A stretch of 64,000 nt of DNA from Gammaproteobacteria bacterium (lineage in GTDB: Bacteria > Pseudomonadota > Gammaproteobacteria > Eutrophobiales > Eutrophobiaceae): assembly GCA_026710545.1 (NCBI GenBank), contig JAPOQU010000013.1, positions 1-64,000 of the forward strand, written 5' to 3'. The notes under the pieces are model-generated. The model searched no databases. It worked only from the letters and a program-made list of their open reading frames with translations, and was not told the DNA's origin. Shown here piece by piece: positions 44,259 through 53,209 of the stretch (position 1 is its first letter; every line of letters begins with the position of its first letter). The translations under genes were made by a program, and so were the position numbers.

Positions 44259-45008
44259 ATGGAAATCTGGCAATACATCATCCTCTTCCTGGTTGGTATT
44301 GTCGTCGGTTTCGTCAACGTCATGGCAGGCGGTGGTTCGCTGCTGAGCATCCCGATCATGTTGTTCATGGGCGTCCCCGGTCCCGTCGCCAACGGCACCA
44401 ACCGGATCGCGATAATCGCGCAGATGGCCACGGCGGTCGTTGCGTTTTTCAAAAAAGGCTATTCGGATTTCAGGCTCAGCCTGTCCCTGGCCCTTGCCGC
44501 GCTCCCCGGTGCAGTGGCCGGCGCCTATGCCGGAACCCGCCTCGAAGGTATCTGGTTTAACCGTATTGTCGCAATCATCACGCTGGCCGTAATGCTGCTT
44601 ATGGCTATTAAACAGGATGAGAAAACCTATGCCGGGACGCCTTCTGAAAAACCGCGCCTGCTGCTTGCCCATATCCTGATGTTTTTTGTGGGACTTTACG
44701 GCGGTTTTATCCAGATCGGGATCGGTTTCCTGTTCCTGCCCATACTGAACAGGACCCTCGGACTTGACCTGGTCAGGGTCAACATGCACAAGACCTTCAT
44801 TATCAGTTTCTACACCACGGCCGCCCTGATCGTATTCGCCTGGCAGGTGGAGATTTTCTGGGTTTTAGGCATCTGCCTGGCCGTAGGCACATCCATCGGT
44901 GCATGGATCAGCGCCCACGTGCAGGTAAGCAAGGGCGAATGGATTATCAAGGTAGTGCTGAACACCGTACTGGTGCTGATTATCGTCAAGCTGTTATTCT
45001 TCAGTTGA
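44259..45008 (+). CDS. TauE/SafE-family sulfite or organosulfur exporter
   Basis: The 249-residue membrane protein has about eight helices. The family's N-terminal repeat is VGIVVGFVNVMAGGGSLLSI, with the G-rich signature repeated in the second half as FFVGLYGGFIQIGIGFLFLP. Members export sulfite, sulfoacetate or related anions. The ATG at 44259 follows the short repeat region without a strong ribosome site. It stands between the class II aldolase and a zinc-ribbon protein on the plus strand. The substrate is unknown. Confidence 0.87.
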   Translation: MEIWQYIILFLVGIVVGFVNVMAGGGSLLSIPIMLFMGVPGPVANGTNRIAIIAQMATAVVAFFKKGYSDFRLSLSLALAALPGAVAGAYAGTRLEGIWFNRIVAIITLAVMLLMAIKQDEKTYAGTPSEKPRLLLAHILMFFVGLYGGFIQIGIGFLFLPILNRTLGLDLVRVNMHKTFIISFYTTAALIVFAWQVEIFWVLGICLAVGTSIGAWISAHVQVSKGEWIIKVVLNTVLVLIIVKLLFFS

Positions 45009-45049
45009 CGCAATAAGATAGCTGGTCCCGGATATAATTTTCAGAGACT

Positions 45050-45442
45050 ATGCACGGTAAACCGGAACACCTGAAATGCTGGAAATGCGGCGCCGGCCTG
45101 GACTACCTGCTCATGCCGTTGTCCAGGAGCGCCCACTGCAAGGCCTGTGAGGCGGCGCTGCACGTGTGCAGGATGTGCCGGTTTTATGACCCCAGGGTTG
45201 CAAAACAGTGCCGTGAGCCCGTCGCCGATGCGGTCAAAGACAAGGACAGGCCGAATTTCTGTGATTATCTTGAATTAAACCCGCAGGCGTGGGAGCCCGC
45301 CGATCATTCGCAAGCGGACAGCGCCGCCTCAGACCTGAATGACCTGTTCGGCCTGGACGCGGCGGGTGGGGCAAGCGGGACGTCTGCTTCGGCAGAACAA
45401 TCCCGGCAGGAACTGGATGACCTGTTTGATTTGAATAAATAG
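45050..45442 (+). CDS. Zinc-ribbon-like cysteine-rich protein of unknown function
   Basis: The 130-residue protein has an N-terminal cysteine cluster: CWKCGAG, then HCKACEAALHVCRMCRFYDP, and later CRE and NFCDYL, about nine cysteines in 70 residues. This suggests two zinc-binding sites. An acidic low-complexity tail (about 85-130) repeats LNDLFGLD and LDDLFDLNK, a possible short linear binding motif at the C-terminus. I do not recognise a named family, though similar short cysteine-rich proteins occur widely in gammaproteobacteria. It is convergent with trpC, 34 bases away. Confidence 0.75.
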   Translation: MHGKPEHLKCWKCGAGLDYLLMPLSRSAHCKACEAALHVCRMCRFYDPRVAKQCREPVADAVKDKDRPNFCDYLELNPQAWEPADHSQADSAASDLNDLFGLDAAGGASGTSASAEQSRQELDDLFDLNK

Positions 45443-45476
45443 CACCTGAGCAAATCCGGGTTGATCCCGTAGTTTT

Positions 45477-46271
45477 CTAACCGATAAGCGCGCGCAACTG
45501 CGCGCCGGGATCATCAGCCCGCAGCAACGCTTCACCTACCAGAAAAGCATGCACGTCGCGGTTGCGCATGAGTTCTATGTCCGCACGGCTGTTAATGCCG
45601 CTTTCCGTCACCACGGTCCGGTCATGGAACACGTCCGGCAGCAGGCCCAGCGTCGTTTCCAGGGATGTCTCAAAGGTATGCAGGTTGCGGTTGTTTATGC
45701 CTATCAGCGGCGTGCGCAGCAGCAGGCCGCGTTCCAGTTCCTCGCGATTGTGCACCTCCACCAGCACGTCGAGGCCGATATCGGCAGCAGTTGCCGCCAG
45801 TTCCTGCAGGCTGAAGTCGTCCAGGGCAGCGACGATCAGCAGGATGCAGTCCGCCCCGATGGCTTTTGCCTCGTACACCTGGTACGGGTCGATGATAAAA
45901 TCCTTGCGCAGCAGCGGCAGATCGGTTGCGCTCCCGGCCTGTTGCAGGTGCCTGTCGGAACCCTGAAAGAATTTCTCATCGGTCAGTACGGACAGGCACA
46001 CAGCCCCGGCGTCCGCATAGGCCCGTGCGATCGCTTCCGGGTCAAAATCCCTGCGGATGACACCCTTGCTGGGAGATGCCTTTTTGACCTCGGCAATGAC
46101 CGCGGCCCGGCCGTTATCGATGGCGCCGCGGATACACCGGTAGAACCCCCGGGCAGGAGCCGTATCCCTGACCTGCTGCTGCAACTGCGCCGGGGACACG
46201 GCTGTTTTCCTTGCGGCAACCCATTCCCGCTTGTAGTCCAGTATGGTTGCCAGGATATCGGTCGTATTCAA
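45477..46271 (-). CDS. trpC: Indole-3-glycerol phosphate synthase
   Basis: TrpC closes the indole ring in tryptophan synthesis. It is the monofunctional TIM-barrel form of 264 residues; no TrpF fusion is present. Marks are [16 protein letters not shown] with the catalytic Lys, [40 protein letters not shown] and [12 protein letters not shown]. It follows trpD by 5 bases as the last gene of the rpe-trpG-trpD-trpC set. Confidence 0.96.
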   Translation of the reverse strand: MNTTDILATILDYKREWVAARKTAVSPAQLQQQVRDTAPARGFYRCIRGAIDNGRAAVIAEVKKASPSKGVIRRDFDPEAIARAYADAGAVCLSVLTDEKFFQGSDRHLQQAGSATDLPLLRKDFIIDPYQVYEAKAIGADCILLIVAALDDFSLQELAATAADIGLDVLVEVHNREELERGLLLRTPLIGINNRNLHTFETSLETTLGLLPDVFHDRTVVTESGINSRADIELMRNRDVHAFLVGEALLRADDPGAQLRALIG

Positions 46272-46276
46272 CGCTG

Positions 46277-47302
46277 TCAGCCCGCCAGCCGGTTTGTCAG
46301 CGACGCGAGTTCCTGCAACTTTTTCATTGCCGCGCCGGAAGCAATGGCCTGCCTGGCAAGTCCGATCCCCTGTTCCACATCCGGCGCCAGACCGGCGACG
46401 TAAATGGCGGCGGCGGCATTCAGCAAGACGATATCCATGGCCGGTCCCGGGTTGTTTTCGAGGACGGAGAGCATGATGCCGTGGCTTTGTTCTGCGCTGG
46501 TGACGACCAGTTCGGAGACAATTCCGGGTTTGATCCCGAATTGTTGCGGCGTGATTTGATACCTGGTGATGCGGCCGTCCTTAAGCTCGGCCACGTCGGT
46601 TCGCGCAGAGTTGCTTATCTCATCAAGTCCGTCGTGCGAGCGCACGACCATGCAGTGTTCGCTGCCGAGCCGCTGCATGACGCGGGCAAACACATCCAGC
46701 AGGTCCGGCTGGTAGACACCGATCAACTGGCGTTTGACGTATGCCGGGTTGGTCATGGGCCCCAGCAGGTTGAATACACTCCTGGCAGCCAGTTCCCGGC
46801 GCGGTCCCGCTGCGTACCTGGTCGCCGGGTGGTGGGCCGGCGCAAACATGAAACCTATCCCCACCCGGTTGATGCACTCAGCTACGTGCTCCGGTTTCAG
46901 TCCCAGTTTGACTCCCGCCTGTTCCAGCGCATCGGCGCTGCCGGAGCGGCTCGAAATCGAACGGTTATTGTGTTTTGCAACCTTGCCCCCGGCGGCCGCG
47001 ATAACGAAGGACGCCGTGGTGGAAATATTGAAGGTGTGCGCGCCGTCACCGCCGGTGCCGACGATATCCACCAGGTGAGGGCCGTCAACGTGTACTCTTA
47101 CGGCAAATTCGCGCATCACCGAGGCTGCTGCGCCGATCTCCTCGATTGTTTCACCTTTCATGCGCAGGGCTACCAGGAAGCCGCCGATTTGCGCTTCGGT
47201 CATTTTCCCCGACATCATGTCCTGCATCACGGCCCGCATGATATCGACAGGCAGGTCACCGCCGTTGATGACTTCGTTCAGTGCGGACTGGACACTCATC
47301 AT
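46277..47302 (-). CDS. trpD: Anthranilate phosphoribosyltransferase
   Basis: TrpD attaches the PRPP ribose to anthranilate. The 341 residues match. The glycine-rich PRPP loop is [16 protein letters not shown] (near 80), followed by [18 protein letters not shown] and the [15 protein letters not shown] region. [18 protein letters not shown] is also typical. It overlaps trpG by 4 bases and precedes trpC by 5. PRPP is supplied by prs nearby, an incidental link. Confidence 0.96.
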   Translation of the reverse strand: MMSVQSALNEVINGGDLPVDIMRAVMQDMMSGKMTEAQIGGFLVALRMKGETIEEIGAAASVMREFAVRVHVDGPHLVDIVGTGGDGAHTFNISTTASFVIAAAGGKVAKHNNRSISSRSGSADALEQAGVKLGLKPEHVAECINRVGIGFMFAPAHHPATRYAAGPRRELAARSVFNLLGPMTNPAYVKRQLIGVYQPDLLDVFARVMQRLGSEHCMVVRSHDGLDEISNSARTDVAELKDGRITRYQITPQQFGIKPGIVSELVVTSAEQSHGIMLSVLENNPGPAMDIVLLNAAAAIYVAGLAPDVEQGIGLARQAIASGAAMKKLQELASLTNRLAG

Positions 47303-47886
47303 TGGGAACTGATGCGGAGATAATTCCTGAGCAGGTCATGACCGAAAGTGGTCAGTATCGACTCGGGGTGGAACTGTACGCCGAAAACAGGATACTCCTT
47401 GTGCCTTACCCCCATGATCTCGTCAATCCCGCCGTCATTCATCCTGGTCCAGGCGGTGACTTCCAGGCACTCAGGCAGCGATGCCCGGTCGACCACCAGG
47501 GAGTGGTAACGTGTTGCGACAAACGGGCTTTCCAGCCCGCCGAAGACGTCCGAACTTTCATGATAAATATCGGAGGTCTTGCCGTGCATGATACTGTTGG
47601 CATGGATGATGCGCCCGCCCAGGGCCTGGCCGATACTCTGGTGTCCGAGGCATACCCCCAATATGGGGATTTTATCCTTGAACTCGTTAATGACGTCAAC
47701 CGATATGCCTGCTTCGCTCGGGGTACAGGGGCCGGGCGAGATGACGATATGCTCCGGTTCGAGTTCGTGGATTCGCTCCAGGGTAATCTGATCGTTCCGG
47801 TAAACGCTCACCTCCTGGCCCAGTTCGCCGAAGTACTGGACCAGGTTGTAGGTAAAGGAGTCGTAATTGTCGATCATCAGTAACAT
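47299..47886 (-). CDS. trpG: Anthranilate synthase glutamine amidotransferase component
   Basis: TrpG supplies ammonia to TrpE (or to PabB). The ATG at 47886 ([20 protein letters not shown]) gives 195 residues; an ATG at 47877 is possible. The catalytic Cys is in [15 protein letters not shown], and the His-Glu pair in [10 protein letters not shown]. It begins 13 bases after rpe. trpE and gph, which often stand between rpe and trpG in gammaproteobacteria, are not here. The protein may therefore serve both TrpE and PabB. Confidence 0.95.
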   Translation of the reverse strand: MLLMIDNYDSFTYNLVQYFGELGQEVSVYRNDQITLERIHELEPEHIVISPGPCTPSEAGISVDVINEFKDKIPILGVCLGHQSIGQALGGRIIHANSIMHGKTSDIYHESSDVFGGLESPFVATRYHSLVVDRASLPECLEVTAWTRMNDGGIDEIMGVRHKEYPVFGVQFHPESILTTFGHDLLRNYLRISSQ

Positions 47887-47899
47887 GGGCAATCCCGCA

Positions 47900-48577
47900 C
47901 TATTCCCCGGCAACCTGTTGCAATGCCGTCCTCATGGCGTCGATGACCCCGGCATAATCGGCGCTCCCGAAAATCGCCGACCCCGCCACAAACGTGTCGG
48001 CGCCGGCGGCGGCTATTTCGGCAATGTTCTCCGCTTTCACGCCGCCGTCAATCTCGAGGCGAATATCCAGACCGGAGGCATCGATGATCTCTCTTGCCGC
48101 GCGCAGCTTGCCCAGCGCGGCGGGGATGAAGCTCTGCCCGCCGAAACCGGGGTTGACGGACATGATCAAGACCATATCGACCTTGTCGATGACGTGGCGC
48201 AGATGCTCCAGCGGCGTTGCCGGGTTGAATACCAGCCCGGCGCGGCACCCGTTGTCCCTCACCAGTTGCAGGGTCCGGTCAACATGCCGGCTCGCCTCGG
48301 GGTGGAACGTGATGATATCGGCGCCGGCGGCGGCAAAATCGGGGATGATCCGGTCCACCGGTTCGATCATCAGGTGCACGTCCAGGGGCGCGGTCACGCC
48401 GTAATCCCGCAAGGCGCGCACGACCACCGGGCCGAAAGTCAGGTTGGGCACGTAGTGGTTATCCATTACGTCCACGTGGATATAGTCGGCGCCGGCCGCG
48501 AGCACAGCCTCCACCTCCTGGCCCAGGCGGGCCATATCGGCGGACAGTATTGACGGGGCGATGATGTAATCGGACAT
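47900..48577 (-). CDS. rpe: Ribulose-phosphate 3-epimerase
   Basis: Rpe interconverts ribulose 5-phosphate and xylulose 5-phosphate in the pentose phosphate cycle. The 225-residue TIM barrel has [31 protein letters not shown] with metal ligands, [30 protein letters not shown] and [11 protein letters not shown]. It is the first gene of the set that continues with trpG. The start ATG at 48577 leaves a 74-base gap to the ychF stop, with a TGACCCT half-repeat at about 48624. Confidence 0.96.
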   Translation of the reverse strand: MSDYIIAPSILSADMARLGQEVEAVLAAGADYIHVDVMDNHYVPNLTFGPVVVRALRDYGVTAPLDVHLMIEPVDRIIPDFAAAGADIITFHPEASRHVDRTLQLVRDNGCRAGLVFNPATPLEHLRHVIDKVDMVLIMSVNPGFGGQSFIPAALGKLRAAREIIDASGLDIRLEIDGGVKAENIAEIAAAGADTFVAGSAIFGSADYAGVIDAMRTALQQVAGE

Positions 48578-48651
48578 AGACGCGGATTATATCGGACTTG
48601 AGGGGGTGGGGCTATTTTATACTGACCCTGAACATGCCAGGCAGGTGAGCG

Positions 48652-49743
48652 TCAGACGTTGAAGCGGAACAGTATCACGTCACCATCCGCAACAATGTAG
48701 TCCCGTCCTTCCAGGCGCCACTTGCCGGCGGTTTTTGCGCCCTGTTCGCCCTGGTGCTCAACGAAATCATCATAGGCGATTACCTCGGCGCGAATAAATC
48801 CCTTCTCGAAATCCGTATGGATACTACCGGCAGCGCCGGGGGCGCCGGTTCCCTTCCTGATGGTCCAGGCCCGGACTTCCCTGGGCGTCATCGTGAAAAA
48901 AGTGTGCAGGTCAAGCAGTTCATAACCGGCCCGGATGAGCCGGTGCAGACCGGGTTCGGGCAGTCCCAGGTCACGCAGGAACTCGTCCCTGCTGTCTTCG
49001 TCCAGTTCGGCTATCTCGGTCTCAAAAGCAGCCGATACGGCGAGCAGGTGAGCGCCGTCCGCGCGTGCGCGCGGCGCCAGTTGCGCCAGCGATTGATTGG
49101 TGGAAACGCCGTTTTCCTCCACGTTGGCGATATACAGGACCGGTTTTTCCGTCAGCAGGCCCAACTCCCGCGCCATGCCACGTTCCGCGCTCCCCTCCGG
49201 CAGGGTTCTGGCAGGTGCACCAGTGTCGATATGGGCGGCCAGGGTGGCCAGTTTCCGGCAGCGTTCCAGCGCCTGTTTATCGCCGGTTTTTGCGACTTTC
49301 CCGGTCTTTTGTGAAGCCCGTTGCACGCTCTCCAGGTCGGCCAGGCACAGTTCCGTGTTGACCGTGTCAAGATCGGTCAGCGGGTCTATCCTGCCGTCGA
49401 CATGGACGATGTTGTCATCCTCGAAGCAGCGCAGCACCTGGGCGATGGCGTGCATCTCGCGTATATGACCTAAAAACTTGTTGCCCAGTCCTTCCCCTTT
49501 CGATGCGCCCGCGACCAGGCCCGCTATGTCGACAAATTCCACATGGGCAGGCACAAGGCGTTCCGGCCTGGCAATCCGGGCGATAGCCTGCAACCGGGCA
49601 TCGGGTACGGGCACTATGCCGGTGTTGGGCTCAATGGTGCAGAACGGGTAGTTTTCGGCGCTGACCGCGGCATTGGTCAAGGCATTGAACAGGGTGGACT
49701 TACCTACGTTTGGCAACCCGACGATCCCGCATTTGAAACCCAT
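48652..49743 (-). CDS. ychF: Redox-responsive ATPase/GTPase YchF
   Basis: The 363-residue Obg-related P-loop protein has Walker A IVGLPNVGKSTLFNAL (about 6-21), switch I and DIAGLVAGASKGEGLGN. The usual NKxD specificity motif is replaced by NVEE (YIANVEENG), which gives ATP preference in the family. A coiled-coil insertion and a C-terminal TGS domain (about 280-363, TFFTMTPREVRAWTIRKGT) follow. It binds ribosomes and responds to oxidative stress by family knowledge. It follows pth by 19 bases, a conserved pair. Confidence 0.96.
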   Translation of the reverse strand: MGFKCGIVGLPNVGKSTLFNALTNAAVSAENYPFCTIEPNTGIVPVPDARLQAIARIARPERLVPAHVEFVDIAGLVAGASKGEGLGNKFLGHIREMHAIAQVLRCFEDDNIVHVDGRIDPLTDLDTVNTELCLADLESVQRASQKTGKVAKTGDKQALERCRKLATLAAHIDTGAPARTLPEGSAERGMARELGLLTEKPVLYIANVEENGVSTNQSLAQLAPRARADGAHLLAVSAAFETEIAELDEDSRDEFLRDLGLPEPGLHRLIRAGYELLDLHTFFTMTPREVRAWTIRKGTGAPGAAGSIHTDFEKGFIRAEVIAYDDFVEHQGEQGAKTAGKWRLEGRDYIVADGDVILFRFNV

Positions 49744-49762
49744 TACGGTATGTCTGCGCGGG

Positions 49763-50347
49763 TTATTGAGTGTGCAGGCGGGTCATGGCCTTGTCCAGTT
49801 CTTCGCTGAACAGAAAAGGCAGTATTTCCATACCTCTTAGCAGTGCCTGGTTGATCAACTCCGTGTCACCGCTGCCGGGCCTTCCCAGTACGTGCGCCAG
49901 CACCCGGGTTTTGTCCCCCGGGTGGCTTACCCCTATTCTCAGTCTCAGGTATTCGGACGCGCCGAGTGTTTCGCTGATGTCCCGCAACCCCTTATGCCCG
50001 CCATGACCGCCGCCTTGTTTCAGGCGAATCACGCCCGCTTCCAGGTCTATCTCGTCGTGAACAACCAGGATCCGTGCAGGCTCGATCCGGTAATAATCGG
50101 CAACGGCATGAACTGCGCGTCCGCTGTTGTTCATAAAGGTGGCCGGTTTGAAAAGCAGGCAATCAATACCGGGAGCCCTGATGCGGGCGAGGTCGCCGGA
50201 AAATTTTTTTTGGGCGGTGAAGCTGACCTGGTGCTTGTCGGCAAGCATGTCAACGAACCAGAAACCGGCATTGTGGCGCGTCGTCGAATAATCAGCGCCC
50301 GGATTACCCAGGCCTGCTATGAGTTTCAAGCCGGTTGGTTCGCTCAC
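49763..50347 (-). CDS. pth: Peptidyl-tRNA hydrolase
   Basis: Pth releases tRNA from stalled peptidyl-tRNA. The 194-residue enzyme has the catalytic histidine H25 in LGNPGADYSTTRHNAGFWFV, plus FMNNSGRAVHAVADYY, LVVHDEIDLEAG and GGHGGHKGLRDI. It stands between rplY and ychF in the usual order. The gap to rplY is 66 bases with no recognised terminator. Confidence 0.96.
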   Translation of the reverse strand: MSEPTGLKLIAGLGNPGADYSTTRHNAGFWFVDMLADKHQVSFTAQKKFSGDLARIRAPGIDCLLFKPATFMNNSGRAVHAVADYYRIEPARILVVHDEIDLEAGVIRLKQGGGHGGHKGLRDISETLGASEYLRLRIGVSHPGDKTRVLAHVLGRPGSGDTELINQALLRGMEILPFLFSEELDKAMTRLHTQ

Positions 50348-50413
50348 CCGGAAACCAGAAGATTACGGTTTGACGTGAATATTGCCAGGTTTGCCCAGGA
50401 TCAGGTCCCCTGC

Positions 50414-51091
50414 CTATTCTTCTTCTTCCGTATCCGCCTCTGCCTGTTCCTGATCCTCTGCTTCTGCCTCTACTCCTTCCAGTTCTTCTTCGTGCTCCTC
50501 TTCCTCCATGCCGCCCTTGGGCAGGTTCACGGTTGCCACCGATGCAGATGCATCCCCGCCATGTAGCAGGGCATAGATTTCGACCCCCTCGGGCAACTCG
50601 ATATCGCTGACGTGCACGGTATCGCCCAGGTTCATGTCTGCCAGGTCCACGTCTATGAATTCCGGCAGGTCCTTGGGCAGGCAACTGATTTCCAGTTCGG
50701 TCATGATGCGGCTCACCACGCCGCCACCGGTCTTGACGCCCGGGCTCAGGTGTTCATTAATGAAATGAATCGGCACCCGCATGGTGATTTTCTGTTTCTC
50801 GTCAATGCGCAGGAAATCGACGTGCAGAATTTCGCTTTTATAGGGATGTCTCTGTAAATCCTTTAAAACAACCTGCTCACTTCCGCTGTCGAAGTTGATG
50901 GTCAGGATGCTTGAGTAAAAAGCCTCATGGTCGAGCCGGTGCAGCACATCATCATGCAGTACCGATATCGACTGCGGTTCTTTATTCGCCCCGTACACGG
51001 TACCGGGAATTCTGCCCGAACGGCGCAGGCGCCGACTTGAATTCTTTCCCAGTTCGTTACGCGGCTGTACATTTAATTCATAAGCTTGCAT
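50414..51091 (-). CDS. rplY: Large ribosomal subunit protein bL25, long (CTC) form
   Basis: The ATG at 51091 (MQAYELNVQPRNELGKNSSR) gives 225 residues. An N-terminal 5S rRNA-binding L25 domain (about 1-95) is followed by a TL5/CTC-type C-terminal domain (about 100-190, PIHFINEHLSPGVKTGGGVV and ELPEGVEIYALL). The tail is a long acidic run ending EEE. The short E. coli L25 lacks the second domain. It follows prs closely, 10 bases after its stop, as in many gammaproteobacteria. Confidence 0.95.
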   Translation of the reverse strand: MQAYELNVQPRNELGKNSSRRLRRSGRIPGTVYGANKEPQSISVLHDDVLHRLDHEAFYSSILTINFDSGSEQVVLKDLQRHPYKSEILHVDFLRIDEKQKITMRVPIHFINEHLSPGVKTGGGVVSRIMTELEISCLPKDLPEFIDVDLADMNLGDTVHVSDIELPEGVEIYALLHGGDASASVATVNLPKGGMEEEEHEEELEGVEAEAEDQEQAEADTEEEE

Positions 51092-51101
51092 TTCATAACT
51101 C

Positions 51102-52055
51102 TCAATCAATAAACATGGAACTCAGCGATTCTCCTTCGGAAATCCGGCGGATACTTTCCGCCAGCATTGTTGCAACGCTGAGTTGGCGGATTTTATCACA
51201 TTCTGCGGCAGCGTCACGCAACGGAATGGTATCCGTGACGACCAGTTCATCCAGCAGAGATGAATTGATATTATCCAACGCCCTGCCTGACAGTACCGGG
51301 TGTGTGCAGTACGCGACGACCCGGTCGGCGCCGAAGTTCTTCAAGGCGTTGGCTGCCTTGCACAGCGTGCCGGCCGTGTCCACCATGTCATCCACGATAA
51401 TGCAGGTCCGGTCTTTCACATCGCCGATAATATTCATTACCTCGGACTCGTTCGCCTTTGGCCGGCGTTTGTCGATAATGGCCAGGTCGGTATCATCCAG
51501 TTGCTTGGCAATGGCGCGCGCCCGCACCACACCGCCCACATCAGGCGAAACCACGATCTGTCTTTCGTATTTGTGCTTCCATATATCGCCCAGCAACACC
51601 GGGGTCGCATACACGTTATCCAGCGGCATATCGAAAAAACCCTGGATCTGATCGGCATGGAGATCCACCGTCAACACCCTGGAGATGCCGGTGATCCCGA
51701 CCATGTCCGCCACTACCTTTGCCGTGATGGGAACCCTGGCCGACCTCGACCTGCGGTCCTGGCGCGCATAGCCCATGTAGGGAAGCACGGCCGTGATCCG
51801 TTCCGCCGATGCCCTTCTCAATGCGTCCGCGATGATCAGCATTTCCATTAAATTATCATTGGCGGGCGTACACAGTGACTGCAGGATAAACACGTCGCGC
51901 CCGCGTACATTCTCCGCAATCTCCACCATGACTTCGCCGTCGCTGAACCGGCCGACGTTGATCTTGCCCATGGGCATGTTCAGACGGCGCGCGATTTCAC
52001 CCGCCAGAACCGGGTTGGCATTCCCGGAAAACAACATTACATCGTCTAGTGACAT
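51102..52055 (-). CDS. prs: Ribose-phosphate pyrophosphokinase
   Basis: Prs makes PRPP for nucleotide, His and Trp synthesis. The ATG at 52055 ([15 protein letters not shown]) gives 317 residues; a TTG at 52070 would add five. Marks are [13 protein letters not shown], the ATP region [20 protein letters not shown], and [14 protein letters not shown]. The PRPP-binding loop is [17 protein letters not shown] tRNA-Gln gene lies 26 bases upstream on the same strand, the typical arrangement after ispE, although ispE itself is not here. Confidence 0.97.
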   Translation of the reverse strand: MSLDDVMLFSGNANPVLAGEIARRLNMPMGKINVGRFSDGEVMVEIAENVRGRDVFILQSLCTPANDNLMEMLIIADALRRASAERITAVLPYMGYARQDRRSRSARVPITAKVVADMVGITGISRVLTVDLHADQIQGFFDMPLDNVYATPVLLGDIWKHKYERQIVVSPDVGGVVRARAIAKQLDDTDLAIIDKRRPKANESEVMNIIGDVKDRTCIIVDDMVDTAGTLCKAANALKNFGADRVVAYCTHPVLSGRALDNINSSLLDELVVTDTIPLRDAAAECDKIRQLSVATMLAESIRRISEGESLSSMFID

Positions 52056-52080
52056 CGATTTTTCCCGCAATTTTTCAATC

Positions 52081-52155
52081 TGGCAGGGGCGCCAGGATTC
52101 GAACCTGGGAATGCAGGGATCAAAACCCTGTGCCTTACCACTTGGCTACGCCCCT
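52081..52155 (-). tRNA. tRNA-Gln (anticodon TTG)
   Basis: On the minus strand the 75-base gene starts AGGGGCGTAGCCAAGTGGTA and pairs its acceptor AGGGGCG with CGCCCCT before the discriminator G and an encoded CCA. The anticodon loop ACAGGGTTTTGATCCCTGC carries TTG. The T arm is CCAGGTTCGAATCCTGG. It is nearly identical to other gammaproteobacterial tRNA-Gln genes and lies just upstream of prs. Confidence 0.96.
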
Positions 52156-52275
52156 ATCAAAATCTGCGATCTCCAGCACGACCCGGTGTACAGTTATAAC
52201 AAAGTGGTTTCAACAAGGAACTGCGGCGGACTTTCCATTGTAACACAGCACGGAGTGGGTAAAGGAATAAAAATA

Positions 52276-52542
52276 CTAGCGTAACTGGCTGTCCTTGCTG
52301 CCGCGCCGGTTGTATCCGCTGGAAAAGGCCTGTTCCTTATCATGATCGGTCTGGCAGTTGACGCAAAAACGCACACCGGGGACTGCCCGTTTCCGCTCGG
52401 CAGGGATCGTTGCTCCGCATTCCTCGCAATGGTCCAGGCTCTCGCCTTCGGGCAACCGGCTGCGTGCGTGTTTTACCGCATCATCAATACTGGCATCGAT
52501 CTGTTCCTGCACCGCCCCGTCGCGGGACCATCCACCGGCCAT
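52276..52542 (-). CDS. DksA/TraR-type zinc-finger protein, YbiI family
   Basis: The ATG at 52542 (MAGGWSRDGAVQEQID) has AGGAG seven bases upstream and gives 88 residues, the same length and layout as E. coli YbiI. A start at 52557 is unlikely. The four-Cys zinc finger is C-x2-C (CEECGATIP), then C-x2-C (FCVNCQ). The C-terminus ends in GYNRRGSKDSQLR, identical in YbiI. Its function is unknown; DksA relatives act on RNA polymerase, but this short form lacks the DksA coiled-coil tip. Confidence 0.92.
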   Translation of the reverse strand: MAGGWSRDGAVQEQIDASIDDAVKHARSRLPEGESLDHCEECGATIPAERKRAVPGVRFCVNCQTDHDKEQAFSSGYNRRGSKDSQLR

Positions 52543-52693
52543 CACTTTCTCCTGCATTAATTGGTAATCGAATTTAACTATAGCGCATTTTTACTATTCC
52601 GGATAAATCTACACAATTCATCCTGTTTATGCTTTATCTTGTCTATCCTGTCCATCCATGTTAAACATGCGGCATAATCTCCCTGTGTACTCT

Positions 52694-53209
52694 ATGCGTC
52701 CCATACCTGTATTACTCGGCCTGCTGGCCGGTCTGCTGGCACTGTGCGCACTGATCTTCAGCATTCCCGAACCCGGCAACGGTCATGCTGTGGCGCACCA
52801 CGCCGTAGACGGCATGCGCCAGGCGGGCGACGCCTGGCAACAGAGCGGGCCCGTGTTCCGTGTGGGCTATTGCCTGGGGGTATTAATCTACCTGATATTC
52901 AGCATCCTGGTCTATATCGGGGTGCCGCAGGCAAAACGTGACCGGACACTGAGGCTGGTGCATTCGGCGGCAACGCTGGCGGTACTGGGCATGTGGTCAT
53001 TTCTGATTTACCTGTCCTGGCAATACCTGCACTCCGGCGACCCGATGATCGGTTCCGCGTTTCCCCTGCCTACCCTGGTCATGTTGCTGGGTTTGTGGAT
53101 AGCCCCGGTGTCGTTTTCTCTTATTTATGTCCTGGGATTCAGACGCTGGATCTTCACCCCGGAAGACGAGGAAAAGTTCAGGCAGATCATGGAAAGTAAA
53201 CGACCATGA
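52694..53209 (+). CDS. Four-helix membrane protein coupled to a sodium:solute symporter
   Basis: The ATG at 52694 (MRPIPVLLGLLAGLLALCAL) gives 171 residues; starts at 52658 and 52667 would add residues that are not membrane-like. Four hydrophobic segments lie at about 4-25, 55-78, 92-115 and 125-148. A charged tail (FTPEDEEKFRQIMESKRP) ends the protein. Its stop overlaps the symporter ATG as ATGA, so translation is coupled. Small membrane partners occur for pantothenate (YhdT-PanF) and acetate (YjcH-ActP) symporters. I do not recognise the family itself. A role in assembly or substrate choice is inferred. Confidence 0.8.
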   Translation: MRPIPVLLGLLAGLLALCALIFSIPEPGNGHAVAHHAVDGMRQAGDAWQQSGPVFRVGYCLGVLIYLIFSILVYIGVPQAKRDRTLRLVHSAATLAVLGMWSFLIYLSWQYLHSGDPMIGSAFPLPTLVMLLGLWIAPVSFSLIYVLGFRRWIFTPEDEEKFRQIMESKRP

